Shown here one piece after another: positions 1 through 7,696 of a DNA stretch of 64,000 nucleotides. Source of the stretch: Streptomyces flavofungini (GTDB taxonomy: Bacteria; Actinomycetota; Actinomycetes; Streptomycetales; Streptomycetaceae). The DNA lies in NCBI RefSeq assembly GCF_014650815.1, contig NZ_BMVR01000015.1, forward strand, positions 124,001 through 188,000. Direction: 5' to 3'. How positions within the stretch are numbered: position 1 is the first letter of the stretch; each line of letters begins with the position of its first letter. A program made the translations under genes and the position numbers. The notes under the pieces are model-generated. The model ran no database searches and was not told where the DNA came from. It saw nothing but the letters and a program-made list of their open reading frames with translations.

Positions 1-871
1 GCAGATCGGTGCCGGTGACGCGGCCCGACAGGACGGCGGCGGTGCGGCCCTCGCCGAGCGCCGTCTCCAGGGACTCCCCGATCGCCTCCGTACCGAGCCC
101 CAGGAGCCGCTGCGCCTCGTCGTTGAGCAGCCGGATCCTGCCACCGCGATCCAGGGCGACGACACCCTCACGGATGCCGTGCAGCATCGCCTCGCGCTCC
201 GCGAGCAACGCCGAGATGTCGGAGAACGCGAGGTCACGCGTCTGACGCTGCACCCTGCGCGAGATCAGGTAGGCGGCGAGCGCACCGACGGCCAGTGCCC
301 CGCCCGCGTACGCGAAGAGGCTCGGGATCGTATGGATCAGCCGGGCGCGCACGCTGTCGTACTCGATGCCTACGGAGACAGCGCCCACGATCGTGCCGCT
401 CGCGTCCCGCAACGGCACCTTCCCGCGAGCGGAGCGGCCGAGCGTGCCGTTGTCGATCTCCATGACGTCGCGGCCCGCGAGCGCGTCGCTGGGGTCGGTC
501 GAGACGACCCGGCCCACCTCGTCGCGGTCGGTGTGCGACCAGCGCACGCCTGTCTTGTTCATGATCACGACGTACTCGGCGCCGCTGGCCTTCCGGATCC
601 GCTCCGCCGCGGCCTGCACGGGCCCGTCGGCCGCAGGGTGCGAGGAGAGCAGGTCGTCGGCTATCCGGGGCTGCGCCGCCGTCGTCTGCGCGATCGCGAG
701 GGCCCGGCGCATCGCCTGGTCGTCCAGCTGGTCGCTGAGCGGCGCGAGGAAGAGCCCGGTGGCGAGCACGGCCACCCCGGCGGCGATCGCCAACTGCATC
801 AGCAGCACCTGCGAGAAGACGCGCCGCGGCAGGCCGAGGCGCAGACGTCGGGCAGGGGGAGTCGGGCTCAT
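1..871 (-). CDS. CitA/DcuS-family sensor histidine kinase, N-terminal part (runs off left edge)
   Basis: This gene reads right to left from an ATG at 869-871 and is still open at base 1, so only about 290 N-terminal residues are present. A cytoplasmic basic start is followed by a first membrane segment (about residues 20-42), an extracytoplasmic PDC/Cache sensor of about 130 residues with the family-typical strings STDPSDALAG and GTLGRSARGKVPLRD, a second membrane segment (about 180-200), and the start of a PAS domain. That order is the CitA/DcuS layout, whose members sense citrate or C4-dicarboxylates. The PAS end, histidine phosphoacceptor and ATPase domain lie outside the window. The ligand cannot be told from sequence; two citrate-synthase genes lie 1.2 kb away, which is suggestive only. 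Confidence 0.85.
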   Translation of the reverse strand, partial: MSPTPPARRLRLGLPRRVFSQVLLMQLAIAAGVAVLATGLFLAPLSDQLDDQAMRRALAIAQTTAAQPRIADDLLSSHPAADGPVQAAAERIRKASGAEYVVIMNKTGVRWSHTDRDEVGRVVSTDPSDALAGRDVMEIDNGTLGRSARGKVPLRDASGTIVGAVSVGIEYDSVRARLIHTIPSLFAYAGGALAVGALAAYLISRRVQRQTRDLAFSDISALLAEREAMLHGIREGVVALDRGGRIRLLNDEAQRLLGLGTEAIGESLETALGEGRTAAVLSGRVTGTDL

Positions 872-923
872 GTGTACGAACGGTACGGCGCGGGGCGGTC
901 CGCTCCGTAGGGAGTGTGGCGTG

Positions 924-1088
924 GATCTCCCGGGAGCGGGCTGTCCGGGCGGCCCTGCGTGATCGTTCGGGAGTCTTCTGTACGAGCGGTGGCCTGACGT
1001 GATCCCCGGGAGCTCGCCGTCCGAGCGGGCATGGGGATCTCCCGAGAGTCAGCCGTCCGAGCGGCCATCCCCGATCTCCCGGAGTCCG
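924..1088. repeat. Degenerate tandem repeat, about 37-bp period
   Basis: Between the sensor kinase start and the ferredoxin-like gene, a motif beginning GATCTCCCGGGAG and continuing to GCCGTCCGAGCGG recurs at about 924, 961, 1001, 1036 and 1073, at intervals of 35-40 bp. The copies are imperfect. Each contains a CTCCCGGGAG-like palindrome, so each could fold into a small hairpin. No gene is supported here. Confidence 0.6.
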
Positions 1089-1102
1089 CCGGCGGAGCCG
1101 CC

Positions 1103-2008
1103 CTATGCGATCCCCCGCACCGCCGTCACATCCATCCGGGCGGGCGATCCCAGCGCCGCCCCGCAGCTCTCCGGACGGGGTGGCAGTGCGGCGCCCTGCG
1201 CGACGGTGACCCGCCAGCGGCGGCCGTCGGTGTGGGCGACCGTCACCTCCCAGCGGGGAGCGTCGCCCGTGGTGCCCACGACGCTCAGCGCTCCCAGTGC
1301 GTCCTCCCGCGCGGACGTGCGCACCGCCAGCTCGGCGGCCTGCCCGGGGCGTTCCCAGGCGGAGCTGCCCCGGCATCCTTCGGTGACGACACGGTCCTCA
1401 CGTACTGCCTGCAGGATTTCCTTCACGGCGTGCGCGCCTGTGCGGCCGTACGCATAGCCGTGCGGCAGGACGAGGAGGGTGGGGGAAAAGCGATGACCAC
1501 CCAGATGAGTGATCTCCCAGACGCCCTCCTCTCCGGAGGCGGCCAGTTCACCGGCGAGCGGCCTGCCGAGCAGGGCGCAGCAGCGGTCGCGCTTGCCGTT
1601 GGTGCACACGAGCGCCAGCGGCTCGCCCGTGTGCGGTGTGCCGAAGCCTCCGTGGTCACCGGCGCCGAGCGCCGCGAAGTCCAGGTCCAGCAACTGCCGT
1701 GGCTCGTCCACCGCATGCGAGCGCAGCCAGGCGTTGCCCGGGACGGTGTGGGCTACGTAGACGCGGTGCCGCGCGGGGGTGTGGCAGTCGGCGTGGCGTC
1801 CGGGACGCCGGATGAGGGCCACCCGTACGCCGGTCGACTCGGCTGCCCGCTCCAGGGCGCGGCCCACGTCCGGATCCAGGTGGCTCGATGTGAGCGCCTT
1901 GGCGCCCCAGGGGCCGGGCTGTTCCAGGAGCAGCCAGGTCCTGGCGGTGGCCGCGGTGCCCGCCAGAGGTTCGTCCAGATCCCGCGAGGCGGTCGCGCAC
2001 GTACTCAC
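1103..2008 (-). CDS. Sucrase/ferredoxin-like (Suc_Fer-like) thioredoxin-fold [2Fe-2S] protein
   Basis: The 301-residue product matches the Suc_Fer-like/Apd1 family, soluble thioredoxin-fold proteins that bind an iron-sulfur cluster. Seen directly: CTNGKRDRCC at residues 135-144, which supplies cysteine ligands, and HLGGHRFSPT at 168-177, the family's second conserved string with candidate histidine ligands. The fold repeats weakly over residues 25-120 and 125-215. A roughly 80-residue C-terminal domain follows. The start is GTG at 2006-2008; no convincing Shine-Dalgarno precedes it, and the upstream bases are taken up by an iron-box-like sequence (separate entry). The physiological partner is unknown. 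A role in iron or redox metabolism is inferred from the cluster motif and the site. Confidence 0.8.
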   Translation of the reverse strand: MSTCATASRDLDEPLAGTAATARTWLLLEQPGPWGAKALTSSHLDPDVGRALERAAESTGVRVALIRRPGRHADCHTPARHRVYVAHTVPGNAWLRSHAVDEPRQLLDLDFAALGAGDHGGFGTPHTGEPLALVCTNGKRDRCCALLGRPLAGELAASGEEGVWEITHLGGHRFSPTLLVLPHGYAYGRTGAHAVKEILQAVREDRVVTEGCRGSSAWERPGQAAELAVRTSAREDALGALSVVGTTGDAPRWEVTVAHTDGRRWRVTVAQGAALPPRPESCGAALGSPARMDVTAVRGIA

Positions 2009-2027
2009 GGAGGTGAGCCTAACCCGC
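2009..2027 (-). promoter_or_regulatory. Putative DmdR1/IdeR iron box at the Suc_Fer-like gene start
   Basis: Immediately upstream of the GTG start the reverse strand reads GGTTAGGCTCACCT. This matches 14 consecutive positions of the 19-bp DmdR1/IdeR consensus TTAGGTTAGGCTCACCTAA; the outer bases differ. A regulator bound here would cover the start region and repress when iron is plentiful. The match is seen in sequence; regulation is inferred. Confidence 0.6.
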
Positions 2028-2113
2028 GCCCGGACCAGCCGGTTTCACCAGCCGGGCGAGCCGGGCGTGGCGGTTCCGCCGGGTACGTCGGACGCGCCGC
2101 ACAGGCCGTCCGG

Positions 2114-3391
2114 CTACGGCAGGGGCTGCGGCGGCCGCATTCCGACGTACTGCCCCACGGGACGCATCCGCATCGGCCGCTCCCCGTACTCCTCCAGGGC
2201 GTGCGCGATCCACCCGGCCGTGCGCGCCACGGCGAAGATGGTCTCGCCCGCCTCCGCGGCCATGCCGGACGACGCGGTGAGGACGGCGAGCGCGAGGTCG
2301 ACATTGGCGTGCAGGTCGGTGTGGCGGGCCGTGGTGGCCTCCACGTCACGGGCCGCCGCCAGTGCCGGGCCGGCGTTCGGCATCGTCTCCAGGAGGCCGA
2401 ACAACGCCTGCGCGCGGGGGTCCTCGCCCTGGTAGACGCGGTGGCCGAGGCCAGGGACGCGGCGGCCCGCGCGGAGCTCGTTCGCGACGACGGGCGCCGC
2501 CGTGCCTCGGTCGAGGACCTCCCGGAGCATGCGGTGGACGAGGCCGCTGGCCGCGCCGTGCAGGGGGCCCTCCATGACGCCGAGCCCCGCCGACACGGCC
2601 GCGTACGGGTGCGCGCGTGCCGATGCCGCGACGCGCACCGCCAGCGTGGACGCCGCCAGGTCGTGGTCGACGAGCAGCGCGAGCGCGGTGTCCAGGGCAT
2701 GCAGAGAGGCGTCGTCGGGCTTGCGGCCGCTCAGGCGTCCCCACAGGCGTCCGGCGAGGGGGCCGCCGTCCCGGTGGGTGGGCAGGAGGGGCGGGAGAGC
2801 GGCCACGAGGGTCGGGATCAGGGTGCGGGCCGTGCCGATGACGGCTTCTTCGGAGAGGTCGAAGCGGAGCGGGTCGGCGGCTCCCGCGGCGATGGCCGCC
2901 ACGCGCAGGCGGTCCGCGGGTCCGCAGTGCTCCGGGAGCGCGCGCACGGCCAGGCGTGCGGAGCCGGACGGCTCCGGGGGCGCCGTGAAGTGGATGCCTG
3001 GCCGCAGCACGCCGGTCCACAGCCACTCGGCGACCTCTTCGTAGGAGTGGCGCAGAGCCAGCGCGGCCGCGTCCACGCCGCGGAAGTAGTAGCGGTCCTT
3101 CTCGATCAGCGTGATGCGGGTGCGTACGGAGAGTTCGTTGGCACCGGCGGCCGGGGCGGGCTCGCGCCTGTTCTTGAGGGCCAGCGTCTGGACCTCGTTG
3201 GGGTCGAAGGTGCTGCCGCGCGCTCCGGGACCGCGGCGGCTGGTGAGCTGGCCTCGGCTCACGTACGCGTACACGGTCTCCGGCTTCACGCCGAGGAGTT
3301 CCGCGGCTTCCTTAGTGCTGAGGCGGCGGTCTTCGCGCGCGGATGCGCCGTGGCCCGCTTCTTGATCCGTCATGGGCGTCACCGTATCCAT
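2114..3391 (-). CDS. Citrate synthase-like protein with N-terminal MerR/excisionase-type helix-turn-helix
   Basis: 425 residues. Residues about 24-70 form a small winged helix-turn-helix of the excisionase/MerR type (STKEAAELLGVKPETVYAYV and the following wing). Residues about 85-425 are a complete citrate synthase fold. Citrate synthase catalytic positions are present: His278 in GPLHGA, His317 in GLGHRVY and Asp365 in HANVD. The C-terminal string VGQYVG matches the family end. It is transcribed divergently from an ordinary citrate synthase gene at 3494, with a palindrome between them. The combination suggests a DNA-binding protein that uses a citrate-synthase domain as ligand sensor, or an active enzyme that also binds DNA; sequence does not decide. 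ATG at 3391 is used; ATG at 3373 is an alternative. Confidence 0.85.
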   Translation of the reverse strand: MDTVTPMTDQEAGHGASAREDRRLSTKEAAELLGVKPETVYAYVSRGQLTSRRGPGARGSTFDPNEVQTLALKNRREPAPAAGANELSVRTRITLIEKDRYYFRGVDAAALALRHSYEEVAEWLWTGVLRPGIHFTAPPEPSGSARLAVRALPEHCGPADRLRVAAIAAGAADPLRFDLSEEAVIGTARTLIPTLVAALPPLLPTHRDGGPLAGRLWGRLSGRKPDDASLHALDTALALLVDHDLAASTLAVRVAASARAHPYAAVSAGLGVMEGPLHGAASGLVHRMLREVLDRGTAAPVVANELRAGRRVPGLGHRVYQGEDPRAQALFGLLETMPNAGPALAAARDVEATTARHTDLHANVDLALAVLTASSGMAAEAGETIFAVARTAGWIAHALEEYGERPMRMRPVGQYVGMRPPQPLP

Positions 3392-3411
3392 GTCCCGATA
3401 TCTGCATCGTC

Positions 3412-3430
3412 ATATTGATTCAATCAATAT
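3412..3430. promoter_or_regulatory. 19-bp perfect palindrome between divergent citrate synthase genes
   Basis: ATATTGATT-C-AATCAATAT has two 9-bp arms that match exactly around one central base. A second, shorter palindrome TGACA-GAG-TGTCA follows directly at 3431-3443. The stretch is strikingly AT-rich for this genome and lies between two divergent starts, as expected for an operator. The helix-turn-helix citrate synthase next door is the obvious candidate to bind it. Confidence 0.7.
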
Positions 3431-3493
3431 TGACAGAGTGTCAGTCAATCATGGACAGTCAAATCAAGTCCAGGGAGGAAGTCGAGGAACAAC

Positions 3494-4681
3494 ATGCCGA
3501 TCAATGGCTCCGCCGCCACCCCCACCGCTCCCGTCGAGGTCCCACGCGGACTCGCGGGTGTCGTCGTCACCGAGACCCAACTCGGTGACGTCCGGGGGCG
3601 CGAGGGCTTCTACCACTATCGCCAGTACTCCGCCGTCGAGCTCGCGCAGACCCGCAGCTTCGAGGACGTCTGGTACCTGATGTTCCACGGCTCGCTGCCG
3701 GACGCCGCGCAGCGCACCGCCTTCGCCCAGCAGACTGCCGCGCTGCGCCACCTTCCCGAGGATGTGCGGGCGGCCCTGCCCGGCATCGCCCGGGCCATCG
3801 CGCTGTCGGGGCCGCTCGCCGGCCTGCGCTCGGCGCTGTCGCTCTTCGGGGCCGCCAAGGGCTTCCGGCCGGTGTACGACATCGACGGTGACCGGCGGCG
3901 CGCCGACGCGCTCGCCGCCTCCGCCGTGGTACCGACGCTGCTCACCGCGCTGTACCGGCTGGGCCAGGACCTCGACCCCGTCGAGCCGCGCGACGACCTC
4001 CCGTACGCGGCCAACTACCTCTACATGCTCACGGGTTCGCAGCCGGACGCCGACCGGGCCCGTGCCGTCGAGCAATACTTGATCTCCACCATTGACCATG
4101 GATTCAACGCATCCACGTTCACGGCCCGGGTCATCGCCTCGACCGGCGCGGACGTCGCCGCCTGTCTCGTGGGTGCTGTCGGCGCGCTGTCGGGGCCCCT
4201 GCACGGTGGCGCCCCGAGCCGGGCCCTGGACACGCTCGACGCCATCGGCACCCCCGATCGCATCGACCCCTGGATCCGTGAACGGGTCCTCGCGGGCGAG
4301 CGCATCATGGGCTTCGGGCACCCGGTGTACCGCACCGAGGACCCGCGCTCGCGCATGCTCCGCGGGATCGCGCAGGGGTTCGGCGGGGAGCTGGTCGGGT
4401 TCGCCGTCGAGGTGGAGCGGCAGGTCGAGGCGATCCTCGCGGAGCTCAAGCCGGGCCGCGAACTCCACACGAACGTGGAGTTCTACGCGGGCGTGGTCAT
4501 GGAGCTGTGCGGGCTGCCGCGCGAGATGTTCACGCCGACGTTCGCGTCGGCGCGCGTGGTCGGGTGGGGCGCCAACATCCTGGAACAGGCGGAGGACTCG
4601 AAGATCATTCGGCCCGCGGCGCGGTATGTGGGGCCGGTTCCGCCGGTTCCGGTGCCTGCGTTGGCGGAGGGCGGGGCCTGA
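3494..4681 (+). CDS. Citrate synthase/2-methylcitrate synthase family enzyme
   Basis: 395 residues, full length for the short prokaryotic citrate synthase class, which condenses acetyl-CoA or propionyl-CoA with oxaloacetate in the cytoplasm. GPLHGGAPSRALD carries His237 and GFGHPVYRTEDPRS carries His276. The third catalytic position, normally Asp in NVDFY, is Glu329 here (NVEFY). The C-terminal IIRPAARYVG also departs from the usual RPRA arginine motif. A purine-rich ribosome site (AGGGAGGAAG) ends about 14 bases upstream of the ATG. Either the protein has altered activity or this subfamily tolerates Glu. The gene is divergent from the HTH-fused paralogue and is probably controlled through the palindrome between them. 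Confidence 0.85.
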   Translation: MPINGSAATPTAPVEVPRGLAGVVVTETQLGDVRGREGFYHYRQYSAVELAQTRSFEDVWYLMFHGSLPDAAQRTAFAQQTAALRHLPEDVRAALPGIARAIALSGPLAGLRSALSLFGAAKGFRPVYDIDGDRRRADALAASAVVPTLLTALYRLGQDLDPVEPRDDLPYAANYLYMLTGSQPDADRARAVEQYLISTIDHGFNASTFTARVIASTGADVAACLVGAVGALSGPLHGGAPSRALDTLDAIGTPDRIDPWIRERVLAGERIMGFGHPVYRTEDPRSRMLRGIAQGFGGELVGFAVEVERQVEAILAELKPGRELHTNVEFYAGVVMELCGLPREMFTPTFASARVVGWGANILEQAEDSKIIRPAARYVGPVPPVPVPALAEGGA

Positions 4682-4787
4682 GACGACCTGAGCCTGCGGA
4701 GACCTGAGTCCTCGTAGACCTGGCTTGAGGAGACCTGGGCCTGAGGCGGCCTCAGGAGCCCGATGACAGGAGCCCGAGAACGGCCGC

Positions 4788-4818
4788 GAGGCCCGGTGCC
4801 GGTCTGGCGCCGGGCCTC
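4788..4818 (+). terminator. Hairpin downstream of the citrate synthase gene
   Basis: GAGGCCCGGTGCC and GGCGCCGGGCCTC form a 13-bp stem with one G-T wobble around a 5-base loop (GGTCT). No T-run follows, which is usual for this genus. A smaller hairpin, CCTGAGG-CGG-CCTCAGG, lies at 4740-4756. The bases between 4682 and 4760 hold several loose copies of GAGACCTG and no gene. Confidence 0.6.
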
Positions 4819-4946
4819 ACGGCATGCAAGGTCGGTGGTGGGGCGAGCGGAGGACTTCGTCATCCGGAGGCGGGCCTCAACGGGGTGGCCGGAGGACCTC
4901 GACGGAGAGGGCGCGGTGAGCGCCGGGCGTCACTCCGCGCCGTGGA

Positions 4947-5216
4947 TCAGCTGTTGGGAATGTCGGCCTTCGCGCGGACGAGTGTCTCGCGGCTGACGAT
5001 CACAATGCGCTCGTGAGGGGCGCGCGCGGCGTCAGCCGGAAGCTCGCCGTCGAGCGCCGCTGTCGCTTCCGTCCCGATGACGGCGAAGTCGCCGCTGCTG
5101 AGTTCGAAGATGTCGGGGCAGGTGTCGCCGGCGAGACTGCCACGTTCCCGTGGTGACGCACCGATGCGGCGCACGATCTTCAAGTGGATCCCGGTCCTTG
5201 AGGAGTGAACGGTCAT
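4947..5216 (-). CDS. Small hypothetical protein of Streptomyces type (89 aa)
   Basis: An 89-residue soluble protein from ATG at 5214-5216. It resembles, from memory, small Streptomyces proteins carrying a string like GDTCPDIFEL followed by GDFAVIGT, but I cannot assign a function or a family name with certainty. There is no signal peptide or membrane segment. No clear ribosome site precedes the ATG; the frame stays open upstream to 5339, but the extra residues are proline-rich and look non-coding. It lies 200 bp downstream of, and in the same direction as, the DUF6082-like gene. Confidence 0.55.
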   Translation of the reverse strand: MTVHSSRTGIHLKIVRRIGASPRERGSLAGDTCPDIFELSSGDFAVIGTEATAALDGELPADAARAPHERIVIVSRETLVRAKADIPNS

Positions 5217-5416
5217 GGGTAGGGGGCGGTAGTGGAGTGTCGGTTGGGGAGGGTGCTGCGGGTGAGGCGGAAGGGGAGAGGCTCGGACGCACGATGAGGT
5301 CGTCGCCTCTGGGTGTGGACATGCCGCGGCGCCCGCCATCCAGGATGCGGACGACGGGGCGGGGACAGGTTAGCCCCTCCTTATTGCGCCTTGGGCACAG
5401 GCTGCTCCAACCGGCC

Positions 5417-5965
5417 CTATTCAGGCGGGGGTTCACCCACCACCCAGTACTCGTCGGTGTCTGCCTCGTCCAAGTCGCGGATGAGGGTGTCCGTCATTCG
5501 GCCCACCCGGGCCTCGTCCGAGGCGTCCTGCAGGCTGGCGCGCTGATGGCGGGTGGCGTGCCAGTACTCGCGGAAGACCGAGTTGGTGCAGATCCACCGC
5601 AGGTGACCGTGGAGTTCCTCCCAGCTGACGACGCCGCTGCGATAGGCGAGCACCGCGTTCGTGTAGAGCGCGTTGGCGAAGAGGAACTGACGCCGCTGAG
5701 TGGGCGAACCGGCCTCCGCGACGCTGTAGACCGCCGCGAGATCGGGGTCCTCGATCGCCTTGCGGAGCAGATAGAGCTGGAGTTCCTGCTGCTCCGCCAT
5801 CATGGCGCGCCGCCACTCGGCGCGCTCCGCCCGGTCCGCCCGTGCGCGGAGCTCGGCATATTTGCGCTGCTGAGCGGCCAGGAGTGCGAGGCACCCGGCC
5901 GCGAAGGCGAGTCCCGCTCCGGCTGCGGAGCAGAGCCCTCCTGCGCCGAATTTCTGTGTGGTCAT
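5417..5965 (-). CDS. DUF6082-like membrane-anchored protein
   Basis: 182 residues. An N-terminal hydrophobic helix (about residues 10-31) is followed by a charged coiled stretch (33-60) and a mostly helical domain ending in SVFREYWHATRHQRASL. That Trp/Arg/His-rich tail signature is what I recall for DUF6082 proteins, which are numerous in Streptomyces and of unknown function. The domain probably faces the cytoplasm. A GGGGG stretch sits just upstream of the ATG at 5963-5965. The acidic last 20 residues are variable. Possible co-transcription with the 89-residue gene downstream is inferred from orientation only. Confidence 0.6.
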   Translation of the reverse strand: MTTQKFGAGGLCSAAGAGLAFAAGCLALLAAQQRKYAELRARADRAERAEWRRAMMAEQQELQLYLLRKAIEDPDLAAVYSVAEAGSPTQRRQFLFANALYTNAVLAYRSGVVSWEELHGHLRWICTNSVFREYWHATRHQRASLQDASDEARVGRMTDTLIRDLDEADTDEYWVVGEPPPE

Positions 5966-6311
5966 GTCAACCCCCGAATCAGGCGACCGTCCGCCGGTCG
6001 TCGGGTGCGGGGCGACAGGGTGCGGACCGGCGAGCGATGGGCGGCGCTTGCCGTCTCCCAGGGTGCCGAGCGGCTCTGATCGGCCGGGAGGCGGAGAGGA
6101 GGCGCACGGAAGGAAAGGGTGCCCACATTTCCCTGCGCCGTGCCCAATGTGTGCCCCGCGAGCGCCGCTAACAATCGTTCACCTACCGGCGCGTCTACGC
6201 GCACATATCCTGGAGCGGTCTTCAATCGTCGTACAGCTTCGTCGCCCGCGATGTGTACGCGTCTTGAGCGACTTGATCCACCTTGATGAGAGTTGACGCG
6301 AGGGGCCGCAC
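5966..6311. other. Intergenic region between divergent DUF6082-like and cobW genes
   Basis: No coding sequence is supported. A weak inverted repeat (CACATT at 6127-6132 and AATGTG about 15 bases further on) lies mid-way. I looked for a Zur-type AT-rich palindrome before the CobW gene and did not find one. Confidence 0.5.
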
Positions 6312-7493
6312 GTGCGTGAGCAGCAGATTCCGGTTGTCGTACTCACCGGGTTTTTGGGCTCCGGAAAGACGACACTCCTGAACCACCTGCTGCACCGCAG
6401 CGGTGGCAGTCGGATCGGCGCGATCGTCAACGATTTCGGGTCCATCGAGATCGACGCGATGGCTGTCGCCGGAGCGCTCGGCGATTCCACCGTCTCGCTC
6501 GGCAACGGATGCCTGTGCTGTGCCGTGGACGCCAGTGAACTGGACGAGTACCTGGAGCGACTGTCCGGCCCGTCCGCCCGCATCGACGTCATCGTCATCG
6601 AGGCGAGCGGGCTCGCCGAGCCGCAGGAGCTGATGCGGATGGTGCTCGCCAGCGAGAACCCGAACATCGTGTACGGCGGCCTGGTGGAGGTCGTCGACGC
6701 CGCCGAGTTCGATGCCACCAGGCAGCGGCATCCGGAGGTCGACCGGCACCTGGGCATCGCCGACCTCGTCGTCGTCAACAAGGCCGACCGGGTGAGCGCC
6801 GCCGAGCGGGAGCGCGTCCTCGCCGAGGTGCACCGCCTCACCGACCGCGCGGCCGTGGTCCCCGCCTCGTACGGACGTGTGGACGTGGCCCTCCTGCTCG
6901 ACCGCAAGCCTGTGGGGGAGCGCGTCGGGCAGTTGTCCTTCGACGACCTGCACGATCACGGTGAGCAGGACGACCACGGGGAACAGGGTGACCACGGCGA
7001 TCGAGCCGACACCGACGGGCACGCGTCCTGCGGCTGCGACGACCCCGGCCACCACCACTTGCACGTCGGCTACGAAAGCCTCGCCTTCACCTCCGAAGCA
7101 CCTCTCAACCCGCGCCGTCTGATGACCTTCCTCGACAGCAGGCCCGAGGGGCTGTACCGCATCAAGGGGTACGTCGACTTCGGCGCCGCCGACGCCCGCA
7201 ACCGGTACGCGGTGCACTCCGTGGGGCGCTTCCTGCGCTTCTACCCCGAGCCGTGGGAGCCCGGTGAGAAGCGGCTCACCCAGCTCGTCCTCATCGGCTC
7301 CGGCATAGACGTCGCGGCCCTGGACGGGGAGCTGACGCTGTGCCGGGAGAACGACGAGGACGCCCCGCACACCGATGAGTTCGGCATGTGGGGCGTCCTG
7401 CGGTACGTACAGGAGCCGGAGGAGGAGGCGGGGGAGGCGGAAGCTCCCGGTGAGCCGGGAGACCAGGCCCCCGGGTCCAGCCCGGACGCTTGA
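6312..7493 (+). CDS. CobW/COG0523-family GTPase, probable metallochaperone
   Basis: 393 residues from a GTG preceded by GAGGGG. Walker A GFLGSGKT is at 13-20, the metal-binding CLCC motif gives Cys67, Cys69 and Cys70, and the guanine-recognition motif NKAD is at 156-159. A CobW C-terminal domain follows residue 255. Between them, residues about 213-252 form a metal-binding loop rich in His, Asp, Glu and Cys, containing near-repeats of DDHGEQG and ending CGCDDPGHHHLH. COG0523 proteins deliver Zn, Co or other metals to client enzymes using GTP. The long His/Cys loop argues for zinc or nickel, but the client is unknown. The gene stands alone. Confidence 0.85.
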   Translation: MREQQIPVVVLTGFLGSGKTTLLNHLLHRSGGSRIGAIVNDFGSIEIDAMAVAGALGDSTVSLGNGCLCCAVDASELDEYLERLSGPSARIDVIVIEASGLAEPQELMRMVLASENPNIVYGGLVEVVDAAEFDATRQRHPEVDRHLGIADLVVVNKADRVSAAERERVLAEVHRLTDRAAVVPASYGRVDVALLLDRKPVGERVGQLSFDDLHDHGEQDDHGEQGDHGDRADTDGHASCGCDDPGHHHLHVGYESLAFTSEAPLNPRRLMTFLDSRPEGLYRIKGYVDFGAADARNRYAVHSVGRFLRFYPEPWEPGEKRLTQLVLIGSGIDVAALDGELTLCRENDEDAPHTDEFGMWGVLRYVQEPEEEAGEAEAPGEPGDQAPGSSPDA

Positions 7494-7696
7494 CCGTGCG
7501 GCCGACCAGTAGGCGGGCCCCGGGCCCGGTCCCAACGCCTGGGCGGGTCCCCGGGCCCGGCCCGGACGCCTGACCGCGCCCCGCCGACCAGCCCCGGCTC
7601 GGCAGGTCAGCCCCGGCTCGGCTCGGCAGCTCAACCCCGGCTCGGCCGGCCACCCCCCGCCGACCTGCGGCAGGCCCCTCGGCCAGCCCCCGTCGA

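Noticed and set aside
1031..3418. 795-codon rightward frame opposite the ferredoxin-like and HTH-citrate synthase genes
   Set aside because: No domain, composition of a shadow frame, and both leftward genes show complete families with motifs.
5150..6079. 309-codon rightward frame opposite the DUF6082-like gene
   Set aside because: The leftward frames have a membrane helix, family strings and a ribosome site; the rightward one has none.
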